Source: Strix aluco
Lineage: Eukaryota > Chordata > Aves > Strigiformes > Strigidae
DNA length: 64,000 bases
Assembly (NCBI RefSeq): GCF_031877795.1
Contig: NC_133971.1
Span: forward strand, 3,032,195 to 3,096,194
Direction of reading: 5' to 3'
A model generated the notes under the pieces. The model was not told the origin of the DNA, searched no databases, and was given only the letters and a program-made list of their open reading frames with translations. Below are positions 27,996 to 49,010 of this stretch, piece after piece (positions within the stretch are counted from its first letter, which is position 1; each line of letters starts with the position of its first letter). A program made the position numbers and the translations under genes.

Positions 27996-29763
27996 CAAAA
28001 AATACAAATTACTAGGACAAAAATAAAATTGATAGTATGCTATCAGAAAAGCTGCAGAAATTGAATGCATGTGTGACTTTTGGCAGGATGTGGGAAATGC
28101 ATGAATACATGCACATACATGATTATTCTGCAGAACTGTCCATCTAAAGTTTGTTATTCATAACACACGCTTAACCAAATCGTGTCAGCCTGTTCAGTGC
28201 CCCAGGTTTAAATTAACCGTATATAACCATATATAACGGTGTGGTGATCTAGAGGGTGGCTGGAAACAAGCCGGCGTGGGGCCAGAAAGAAGAGCAGCAA
28301 AGAGATGGTGGGTGGCAATTTTGGTGGGAAACGGGCCCAGAAAAGTCAGGACAATCTGGGTAGGAGGAGGTGGGCGGCCAGCAAGAAGAAGGACTGAGCA
28401 GCAGGCACCCATCCAGACAGGCAGGAGAGCAAGCACAAGGGGGCAAAAGGCAGATTTATAGGGAAATTTTTGTATTTATACATATATATTATACAAGAGA
28501 CCAAGATACGGATTGTTTCATTTGCGTGATTTCTGGGCCGTTCTGGTGAACTCAAAGCTCTTTTCTGAACTCATCAGGTCTTAAAAGTATCTGCTAGAGA
28601 TGAGCTTCTTATCTCACCTGAATCTGAGACTTTGAGTTAAGAAACCAAATACTGCCAGATTCATACCAAAATCTCATGATTTGGGAGTTTATAGCCGTGC
28701 CCACGATAACCAACAGGATGCGACACAGGAAATGCTGTTCCAAATCCAGTCTCCTTGCCCAAAGGACAGGGAGGTCAAGGGCTGCAGGAAGGACACTCAA
28801 GATCTAGGGAAGAGATAACAGGGATGAATTTTAAAAAAAAAAAAAAAAAAAACAAACCAAACACCAGAGGAAAGTTTCCTGACTGGGTCACTAGGAAAAA
28901 GAAGGTCTTTATTTCAAACAAGAGCAGATCTCAGCTCAGATGCTTTGTGTGCATATATGCACTCAGCACAGAGTGAATATGAAATTGATTTTTTTTTTTC
29001 CACCAAGCTTTAACAGGAATTTAGAATTAGCCTTGAAAACTGGGTCAACTTTCATGTAAATCAGTGCATCTGATCGCTCAGGATATTTTGTAATTAACTC
29101 AGAACAACGGCATAGCAATATATGGAAATTAGAGAGCTTCAAAGACTGTGGGATTTTGATTGCATGGGCATCCAAATGTCCCACTAATTTCAGCAGACTC
29201 AGTTCTATGTGTTTGGAAAAACATCCAAGAAGGCTCGACCATGCCTGCAGCCCTCAAAAGCTGGTCCAAATTGCAGCTGGCTCACTGTTGCAATAGAAAT
29301 TAGATTTATTGGTGGTGTTCCCCACATGGCCAGTATACCTTAAGAAGCAGGGCTACCATTCACTGTGTTTTCCTTCAGACAGCAGTCCAGGAACAGGAAA
29401 GAGCTGTCTGCTGCTCAGTATGACGCATGGTCAGGACTCGTAACTGTCTGCAAATTGGCAAAAGCTGAAGTCCTAGAAGATGACCCACAAGCTCACAAAC
29501 GGTGTGATCTTCCTAATGGCGTTACTCGCACGAAAATGCTTGGCGCACATCCCACCTCCCGACAGCAGCTGTAGCATTCTCAGACTGTGCCTCCAGAAAC
29601 GGGTCAGCAAAAGATGGGAATCCTAGGGAGAGTGGAGGCAAGTTAGGGCTACAAGGTCTGCAGATGATACACAGGGAGAGTTTAGAGCAGCTTAGCAACG
29701 TATTGTATCATTCTCCAACAAGCCATGAACGGGCAAATGCAATCAACATACAAAACACATCAC

Positions 29764-30362
29764 TTGTATCAGCACTAGCGTGGCCAGCAGGGACAGGGAA
29801 GGGATCTTACCCCTGGACTCGGCACTGGTGAGGCCACCCCTCAATGACTGGGTTCAGTTTTGGGCCCCTCACTACAAAAAGGACATTGAATGACTCGAGC
29901 GTGTCCAGAGAAGGGCAATGGAGCTGGTGCAGGGTCTGGAGCACAGGTCTGATGGGGAGCGGCTGAGGGAACTGGGGGGGTTTAGTCTGGAGAAGAGGAG
30001 GCTGAGGGGAGACCTCATGGCCCTCTACAACTCCCTGAAAGGAGGGTGCAGAGAGCTGGGGATGAGTCTCTTGAGCCAAGGAACCAGCGGCAGGCCAAGA
30101 GGGAATGGCCTCAAGCTGCGCCAGGGCAGGGTCAGACTGGCTCTTAGGAAGGATTTCTTTCCAGAAGGGGTTGTTGGGTGTTGGAATGGGCTGCCCAGGG
30201 CAGGGGGGGAGTCCCCATCCCTGGAGGGGTTGAAGAGTCGGGTTGACCCAGCGCTGAGGGATCTGGTGGAGCTGAGAACGGTCAGTGTGAGGTTCATGGT
30301 TGGACTGGAGGAGCTTCAGGGTCTTTTCCAACCTAGATGATTCTGTGATTCTGTGATTCAGT
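29764..30362 (+). mobile_element. CR1 LINE, 3' end with remnant ORF2 C-terminus
   Basis: The copy begins within GTATCAGCACTAGCGTGGCC and passes through CTCGGCACTGGTGAGGCC, GAGAAGAGGAGGCTGAGGGG and TCCCCATCCCTGGAGGGGTT. It ends with two ATTCTGTG octamers and a third degenerate one. A frame at 29918-30340 still reads [15 protein letters not shown] and, further on, [13 protein letters not shown], the ORF2 tail. It is the best-preserved repeat in the window, 5'-truncated as usual for CR1, and lies 1.4 kb upstream of the ARRDC3 promoter. Confidence 0.93.
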
Positions 30363-31364
30363 GATGTTACCAGAAAATAAATGAGCACTGTACCCCAATT
30401 ACATAGGAGGGTCACCTTCCCTATCTATGTAGATACAAAAAAGAAAAAAAATCCACATGAATATCCACTGGGCTCACAAAATATGTGTCTTCAGCTTCCC
30501 AGAAAAGGCAGCTTCCGTGCTCTTCATCCTCTCTTTAGATTTGCCCTGAGAGGTGGATGGGGACAACCAACCCAGAACTGGAAGGACAGGAGCTGTGGCC
30601 TGAGCTCTGTGGATGGAAGCTGCATCCCAGCTTTCACATGTCCTGCAGCAACTGCAGACCACGGCTTTGCGGTTTCTATGAATCACGAGGGACACGGTTA
30701 TCTTCTAAATCATAGAAAAGAGGCAAAACGTGTAAATCCACAAATGCATGAGACCGACGGAATCTAAAGACATGACAGCAACAGGAGAAGCATTAGTAGG
30801 AGAGGAATTAAAACGCCTCTGCTTCTCTTGCAAGTTATCTTTTTACGGTTGGACTCGATGGTCTTCAACGTCTTTTCCAATGATTCTATGGTTCTGTCTA
30901 AGGAAGTATGAACGTTTACCACAAGATGGTGCAAAAACATAAAAAGTCCTAAGGCGCTAGCAGGACACGGAGGAACATCTCCAGTCATAAAAAAGGATGA
31001 GAACCTCCGCCAGGTGTCAGGTCAAGGGAGAGAGAGATATTTTTTTACTTCAGAAAAAGAGTAGATACAGGCACACGCTCTGAAAACTTTAAAGTGTTGG
31101 GTCTAAAGTTTTGGCTGTGCATCTCTGTGCAAAGGCGGCAGGGGGGACGGTTCCCCACCACCATCACACCTCCCGCTGAAAACCTTGTGTCACTGGGGAG
31201 GGGACTCTGCAAGAATTCAATTCACCGAACCCAGCGCTTTTACTCCCAAAAAATGGCACCACGGGGGTGGGGAAAAAAAAAAAAAACAAAAACCAACAAA
31301 ATCCCCAACCGGGGGTGGGGGTGGGTGGAGGTGGGCAGCTATCTCACTTTGTGTCCCTAAAAGT
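30363..31364. other. Distal upstream region of ARRDC3
   Basis: Includes the small CR1 fragment at 30843 and a CTCF-like CCACAAGATGGTG at 30919-30931. From 31100 it becomes G- and C-rich. It is a likely home of proximal enhancers, but no exon of a divergent RNA could be defined. Confidence 0.5.
30843..30900 (+). mobile_element. CR1 LINE 3'-end fragment
   Basis: GGTTGGACTCGATGGTCTTC followed by CTTTTCCAATGATTCTATGG and TTCTGT is a CR1 terminus, about 60 bases long, 480 bases after the larger copy. Confidence 0.8.
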
Positions 31365-31439
31365 GTCACGGGGGTCTCGTCGCCGTCGTATCGTGTTTCG
31401 CGTCCCCCTCCCCCGAACTCCGCAGCAGCGGGGCTCGGG

Positions 31440-31545
31440 GCGTGGCGGGGGCGTGGCGTGGCAGGGGGGCGGGGGCTGCGCATGCGCGCTGGGTCTTGTT
31501 TGTCCCCGGGCTTATAAGGCGGGTCTGGCGGTGGCCCCGGCAGCG
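31440..31545 (+). promoter_or_regulatory. ARRDC3: ARRDC3 core promoter: GC boxes, NRF1-type palindrome, TATA-like box
   Basis: GGGGCG/GGGGGCGGGG GC boxes occur in 31440-31475. A perfect NRF1-type site TGCGCATGCGCG lies at 31477-31488, and a TATA-like TATAAG at 31513-31518. A transcription start near 31540 gives a ~200-base 5' UTR. The combination is seen directly; factor binding is inferred from motif shape. Confidence 0.7.
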
Positions 31546-31742
31546 CCTTTGTGGGGAGCGCAGCGGCGGCAGCAGCGCTGCCCCCGGGCCGCGGCCGGGG
31601 CTCCCCGCCGTCCCCATGAGCCGGCTGTAGGGAAAGCGCCGCCACAACCGCCTGAAGGGGTTTTGGCTTTTTTTTTTTTTTTTTTTTCCTCTTTTTTTCT
31701 TACAGTCTATTTTTCTACACTTTGCTATTAAAAAATAAAACC
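31540..31742 (+). other. ARRDC3: ARRDC3 5' UTR (start inferred from TATA position)
   Basis: Transcription is expected 25-30 bases after the TATA-like box at 31513, near 31540. The first half is very GC-rich, with a short GGC repeat stretch. The second half is a T-run (about 31671-31687) and a pyrimidine tract that ends in TTACAG at 31705, just before an A-rich leader into the ATG. The true 5' end needs cap data. Confidence 0.6.
31616..31630 (+). CDS. Four-codon upstream ORF (MSRL, stop) in the ARRDC3 5' UTR
   Basis: ATG AGC CGG CTG TAG lies 112 bases before the main start codon, inside the predicted 5' UTR. Its start context is weak (C at -3, A at +4), so most ribosomes should pass it, and the long spacer allows reinitiation. 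It may modestly reduce or stress-regulate ARRDC3 translation. No peptide function is implied. Confidence 0.45.
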   Translation: MSRL

Positions 31743-43255
<11,513 letters not shown>

Positions 43256-45609
43256 AGGAATCTATCCTAAAGAGCTGACTTCACTTGGGTTTTGAATCAT
43301 ACCTGCCGTGTTGAAGGTCAGGGCATCATTGTGGAGACACGCTTTCAAAGGAAGTGGTTTTGCTCTTGCCTGTATGGTGAATACATGAAAACAACCTGTG
43401 ATCGTGCTTTGAAGCCTACAGTAACATTGTAGGACTGCTCCACATGCTTGAAGACCTGAGCTCTTTATTTTTTCTCTTTTTTTCCCCCCCCTTAAATACT
43501 GGCACATACTAGGAGCAGCCTTACTAACCTACAGTCATGTGTGTCAAACACTCAAACCACATTGTAAGAGAGGGAAGTCTTCCTCTTATGATTTGGAAAT
43601 TTGCACATGCTCATTGCTTACGTTGTGCGGTTCAGTGTCACTACAGCTTTTTTCTCCTTTATGCCGGACTGTTGTTACCCCTCCTCTTAATTTGTTTGTG
43701 GTCCGCACAGTAAGGAGCAAAGGAAAGCTTTGGCAAAAAAAAAAAAAAAGCAACAGACTTTGACAAATGCACTGACTTTTTCCTTTTTTTAATTTAATGT
43801 AGCCTGGACTTTACCTGCATATGCACATGCTCAGAATTGTCCTAGTAGGCTGATCATGTATCACCTCTTCAGCTTGGATCCTATTGTGGATTTATTTACA
43901 AACATCAAATGCCTTCAAGCCAATCCTTCTTGCTGTATGTTTTGCAGCCTACTGTAGTAGACAAGCAACAGATATGGGGATGGGGTGGGGGGTGCAGAGT
44001 TTGTAGAAAGAAACTTAATAGACTTCCATCAAGATTGTATAACTTCTTGATTTCCTTTAAGAATTTGTTGCCTTTCTACTATTCTCGCAAAGCAGCATTT
44101 TGTTACAGACTGCCTAAAAATCACTTAATCTCAGGTGAACTCATCACTTGCCAAACTGTTGGAATGCTATTTGTTTTGTTACGTTGCACTGTTGAGTTAC
44201 TTCTTTTTTTTTGGTTTTTTTTGTGTTTGTGTTTTGTTTTTGTTCTTTGAGAGGGGGATCTAGAATAGGGACATACACAAAAGTTACAAAACCCACCATC
44301 ATTCCCGTTTCTTTTTCTACGTTACAAAAAAAGATGTTCAAGTTGTGAAGCTTTAAAAAAAAAAATGAAAAACCAAGGCACATATAACAGCAGCACCAGC
44401 AGACACCAGCTCAACCTCAAAAGAATTTTAAAAGGAAATAGTCATACACTGTCTAGGTTTTATAGACAGATTGGTATCTCAAGTAGTAGGGATGGGAAGG
44501 GAAAGTAAATTTATTTTTATATATAGTTACCTAATCACCAAAAATTCTATATGTAATGAGTCTCTAGTTGAAAGTATATTTCAGACTGCAGAAAAAGCTT
44601 GGACTCTGCTAAGAGCTCAGTTTGTGCACTTTGTATTATCTTCAGGGTTTATGATACTGTAAAAATAGCGAGACTAGACGTATAATTAAACTGGGCAAGA
44701 TCAGTGTTAACCAGCCATGCTCAGATACTGGTTAGCTAGAGTTGCATCTTCCGTGGTACTCTCTCAAGAGCTTTAAAACAAGATGGAAGGGTGGATTTCA
44801 CCCTGTCCTCATTCAGAAAGCAAGAAAAGCTGTGGAAACAGCGCTCACCCTTGAGGGTGCCCCAAGGAAGAGGAGTGCAGTGGAGCCGCTAGATGAAATA
44901 CCAGCACTTGCATGCTAGAGATTGACCACAAAAGTCAACTTTTCCTTTTTCAGAAACCATGTAACACAGGCTGTTGACAAAAGGGAACGCGCTTCTGGTG
45001 TTGGGAGTTAAATCATGATGCAATCCATCGAGAATTGATCTCCTTGTGCAATAAAACAGCTCGGAAGGGAGCGGGAGAGGGGAGGCTGGCCTGCCTGCGT
45101 GGTGCTCCTGGAAAAAAAAACAAACCTCTGCCTTGTTTTTAAGGCTTCATAAATGCGACAAAAGTAGGCTTTTCCATAAGTGGCCTTCACGAGAACATGA
45201 ACGGTAATTCATGTTTCAAAAGCGACAACAGGGTGATAAAATGAGTCGCGTTTTAAGTGATTCAGTTAAAAGACTTGGGCTTTTGGCAAGAATATTGGAC
45301 GGCAAGGAAAGTGGGTGATGTCTTACGTTATTAGGCCAATTTTGTGAATGTCCCTTCCCTCTACCCTCTCCAACCAGACAATTTTAAAAGCTGATGGGAT
45401 CGTTGGCATAAAAGGGCATTTGGTGGTTTTACTTTTTTTTCCTTTTTTGTTACTTTAACAGACTAGGGAACAATTGCTGATATACATAGCATTAAAGTAC
45501 TTATCACAATATAATGGAAAATCGCATACAAAGGATTGACCAATATTGTAATAATTGACATGGCATCACAGCTTTTGTGATTAAGGTAAAAAATTCTATA
45601 TCCTTATCA

Positions 45610-45615
45610 AATAAA
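45610..45615 (+). terminator. ARRDC3: Upstream poly(A) signal AATAAA of ARRDC3
   Basis: Canonical hexamer about 2.35 kb after the stop codon. It could give a slightly shorter transcript than the distal signal at 45949. Use cannot be judged from the sequence. Confidence 0.5.
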
Positions 45616-45948
45616 GACTTACAGTTTAAATTGCATTGTCAGTTGTTCAGAGGCATTATTCTTCCACAAGTATTGGTCAATTCTCAGCGTTATAAAACAT
45701 GAGGTTCACAGCTGTAGCCCAGTATTTGATATAGAATTCTGATCTGAATTAGGAAAAAGTAAGTAAAATCCAAACATTAGAGAAACAAAGTGCAATATTA
45801 AATGTTTGCTTTATAGATTATATTCTATGGCTGTTTGTACTTTTTTTTGTTTTTAGTTTTGGTGCTGAATATGTCCTTGTAGACTCTGTTTCAAGAAAAC
45901 AATATGTGGAAAACAGTTTAATTTTTCCTATTGCTCTTCCTTGTGGAA

Positions 45949-45954
45949 AATAAA
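45949..45954 (+). terminator. ARRDC3: Distal poly(A) signal AATAAA of ARRDC3
   Basis: Canonical hexamer inside GGAAAATAAAC, followed 8 bases later by a genomic A-run (45962-45975). Cleavage is expected near 45965-45975. Repeat-like DNA begins about 320 bases downstream, so this is the best candidate for the main 3' end. Confidence 0.65.
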
Positions 45955-46293
45955 CTTTTGTAAAAAAAAAAAAAAGCTTTAAATGTCATAACTTACTACA
46001 CATGACCTGAATATTCAAAGCACGTCTGTGTATAAAACAATAACCGCAAGGATCGCGTAACAGGGGGAATACTACAGCAACATGTGAACTACTTGTCTCA
46101 AAATAGGGAAAAAACTGTCTAGAAGTGTACAGCCCCATACTGTCACAGTCCCAGCACCCCGCAGGAGCATCGTACTTCTGCATACCCTGCGCAGCTGAAA
46201 AAATTCCGAGTTTGTTAATGATGGAGAATCCAGGCAGACTTTTTTAGGCTCTTGCACCCGGCCCCCCCCCCCCCCCCGCCCTATTAATAACGC

Positions 46294-47584
46294 TGTTAAT
46301 AATTTTTGCCCAACTTCTGGTTCAAACCAGTAAGAAACATAAAAAAGGTGTTCTGCTGATCAAGGACGCCAATTAAATTCAGACACCAGAGTAGGCTGAT
46401 TTTACTGTTAATAATTAAAGGATACGACTAATACAGAAAATAAGCAGAAAAATACAGAATAGTACACTTACTACATACAGTTAAGCAGGATAATGCACCT
46501 AATTACTACATGACGGGGAGAAGAGTGATTTAAGAAAGATACATCCCCATTTTCATACATCACTGACATCCAGATCTGCAGGTGCTGGGCAGCCCCAGTT
46601 ACAGTGAGGATTTGGAGAACCTTTCCCGGCAAGTGGGAAGTCCTACACAATGCGTCCATCCATAGGTGAGGCATCCAAAGTCACTGAGAGCGGGTCCAGC
46701 CTTATATACCCAAAAATCAGCAAGCCAGAAAGACTTGCACCTTTGTTTTGAGCGGAAACATCTGGTTTCATCCTCCTGTTGGATTCCACCCAAAGCCTGG
46801 CCAGGGCTGGGGGGGAGAACCAAGGGAGTTTCTAATGAGGCCAAACTCTTGGGTTCTTGGCCTTGAACGAGGCTGAGCAAGGGAAGTTGGACACATTCTC
46901 TCACCATTTCATCCTCCCTACTCATTATATTGTGTCTAAACTACATCTTTGACTAGTAAGCATACACGTTCCATTAATGATTAGACATAATTATCGCTAA
47001 TGGTAATACAGATTTCACTAATAACAGATACTAATAATGGATAACGTTTAGTTGTGAGGTTCATCTAGAGGTCAACCTTTGGCCCTAGCACTACAGGTGG
47101 TTTCTCATTTCGCTCATCCACTTGGAGCTCCTTCATGGCAGAGTCTCAACAGAGTATTTTTCTGTAATACCAGCCCAACCCTTCTTGGTAACCAAGTCTC
47201 TAGTGCTATGTGGCAGTGTTAGAATTTAAATTAACATCAGCATCATTTTAGGGACACACACTTCAAGCAGTTCTGTGCAATGTTTTCTTGAAACCTCACC
47301 TCTTTTAGAACAGCACAGCATTTTCTTGAAACCTCACTTTTTTAGACCAGCACCTCTACTTAACAATTAATTTAAGCTTAGGTTTATCATCAGTATTATT
47401 ATAAAGTTGAAAATTACCGAAGTTTTATTGAAGATCTGATTTTCTTTAGTGCAAATGTTTTTTTATTTCTGAATATTAAAATACTTGCGCACATGTACAA
47501 GTCTGTGCCACACCCGGATGTAAAACTAATGGCTCTTCCACGTCAGCTGTCCATAAAAACGTACAGAAGGGCAGCAAGTTAACA
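46294..47584 (-). mobile_element. Probable long LTR-type element, minus orientation, just downstream of ARRDC3
   Basis: The ends are TGTTAAT and GTTAACA, an inverted terminal pair of the TG...CA type. Both flanks carry ACGC (46290-46293 and 47585-47588). On the minus strand a TATA box (GTATATAAGG, around 46702-46708) is followed by about 400 bases of AT-rich U5-like DNA ending TTGGGCAAAAATTATTAACA. A 38-bp direct duplication sits in the U3-like part (47283-47356). At 1291 bp it is long for an LTR, and I could not name the family. It may be two elements or chance termini. Confidence 0.45.
47283..47356. repeat. 38-bp imperfect tandem duplication
   Basis: TTTTCTTGAAACCTCAC occurs at 47283 and 47321, each followed by TTTTAGA-CAGCAC. 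Confidence 0.75.
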
Positions 47585-47714
47585 ACGCTTGAGCACTTGA
47601 GCTTCTGAGAGATGCAAGGCGATGTCGCAAGATTGATCAACACCTTTTCTGGCAATTAACCTAGCTAAAACCTGTATCTAGCGCTTTTTAACCCCCTTCT
47701 AGATTTAAGCCTTT

Positions 47715-48326
47715 TTGTGTTTTACAGAAATGAACCGCTCACTCGCCATAAACTCCAGCCACCTTAGCTTTCCACAGCACGGCCACGAGCACCAAGCCCA
47801 GCTGCAGAGCTTGAAGGAGGGTCTCCAGAAGCCACACATGAGCGTCCACCCAACAATGGCTTTACACGAGAAAACGTCTTTGCCCTGGGTGAATCCTGCT
47901 GATTTGAACCAACTCCTGTGTCTTGAGGTACACAGCCATGGGCAACTCTACAGAGAGTCAAATGCCCAGCGTGGATTTTCGGTAGGCTGGTGTTGCAGGA
48001 GGACAACTGGACGTGGAATCCACACTTCCCACGTGTCGTGGATTTTGAGCGGAGCCCCCCCGTCAGAGGTCCGCAGAGAGTTGAGGACATGCCAGGCATT
48101 GCACTTGCATGACCGTCGCTGTGGATTTCAGCTTCTAGATTTTGTTTTTTTAGTGAAAGCCACTAGCAAAGGCAGATTGTCAGGCGTGTTCAACCTGCCC
48201 TCCAGACCATGTCCTGGAAATAGGAGAGAATTATCCTGTTTCTTCTCCCAGCAATCATTCACTGCTGGAACTCCCCCACCTAGCTACAGCATGCTATTTT
48301 TAGAGCTGGATCTCCCTATCTCCTGA
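47715..48326 (+). other. Unrecognised 203-codon open frame
   Basis: The longest non-repeat open frame outside ARRDC3. It opens at a TTG; the first ATG, 5 codons on, directly follows a TTTTACAG acceptor-like end at 47728. The composition (many His, Ser, Leu; no repeats, no membrane segment) resembles no family I know, and the tail includes TPPPSYSM. A 111-codon antisense frame overlaps. Chance is likely, and a non-coding RNA exon is possible. Confidence 0.15.
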
Positions 48327-48976
48327 CCTAGTGGACATTAGGACAGAGCGTTAGCTTCTGAGTAGAGGCCAGGTGCTGCCACGAAATCAGAGTCGAACGG
48401 TGTACCTCTTATCTAATCCAGCTCAAAATGGGGAGGATTCAAAGTTCAGAAGGACGCTGCATTTTGAGTTTGCTTCAGGCACCTTGCTATGATAAATGTT
48501 TGTTGTATTTGGATGAAAGACAATGACCTAGAACAGAGAAGGCGAGAGCTTTAAATAGAACATAAAAATTGAGTTGTTTAGGAGATGTGTTTTTAGGGGG
48601 GTAGGAAGATACAATTAAAAAAAAAAAAAAGCACATTCAGAAACTAATACCAAAGTGCAAAGCCTGGCACTATGCGTTCATTCTCTGCTGCTCCAGCAGC
48701 GGAGTCTGGTGTCTTATACAAGAAAAAACAAAATCTCTCTAAGATGGTGCATTCTGTCTACCACGAGCAGCTCCCTGCAGAGTTTCCAGCTGGGGACACT
48801 GGAGCAAACAACCAAGTGCACAGTGGTCCCCATTGCTTCCGTGCATCACTGCTGAGGGACCCTCACCTCCCCTCTCGAGTCTTGCCAGGCTAAAGCATGC
48901 CTTTGACTCACCAACTCTCCACCAAATGCTTGGGGATGGGGAGGCCAGGACCCATTAGCTGTTTCCTGGTTTAATA

Positions 48977-49010
48977 AAGTTATTTCTAAAATGAAGTTAT
49001 TTCTAAAATG
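48977..49010. repeat. 17-bp perfect tandem duplication (2 copies)
   Basis: AAGTTATTTCTAAAATG is present twice head to tail. Confidence 0.95.

Larger units (their letters stand above)
17995..29763. other. Intergenic, largely unique
   Basis: Holds the 20-bp palindrome, two CTCF-like motifs, the MIR-like piece, TA and CAA tracts, a G12 run (26408-26419) and a purine-rich segment (28255-28450). CpG-richer patches near 22900-23060 and 23690-23930 carry frames without recognisable similarity. Confidence 0.6.
31365..31650. promoter_or_regulatory. Promoter CpG-rich block of ARRDC3
   Basis: CpG density rises sharply from about 31365, where GGGGTCTCGTCGCCGTCGTA begins, to about 31650, in contrast to the AT-rich flanks. 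It covers the core promoter and most of the 5' UTR. Confidence 0.8.
43256..45975 (+). other. ARRDC3: ARRDC3 3' UTR, about 2.7 kb
   Basis: No open frame of note follows the TGA. The sequence is AT-rich with T-runs, and canonical AATAAA signals near its end suggest one long terminal exon. A long 3' UTR is usual for this gene. No repeat was recognised inside it, unlike the DNA just beyond, which agrees with selection on the UTR. Confidence 0.75.

Noticed and set aside
29918..30340. 140-codon frame that looks protein-like
   Set aside because: It is the ORF2 tail and 3' region of a 5'-truncated CR1 LINE, not a host gene.
31722..31742. Seven-codon extension before the ARRDC3 ATG
   Set aside because: It starts at a TTG, not ATG. 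The ATG at 31743 has an ideal Kozak context and matches the family N-terminus.
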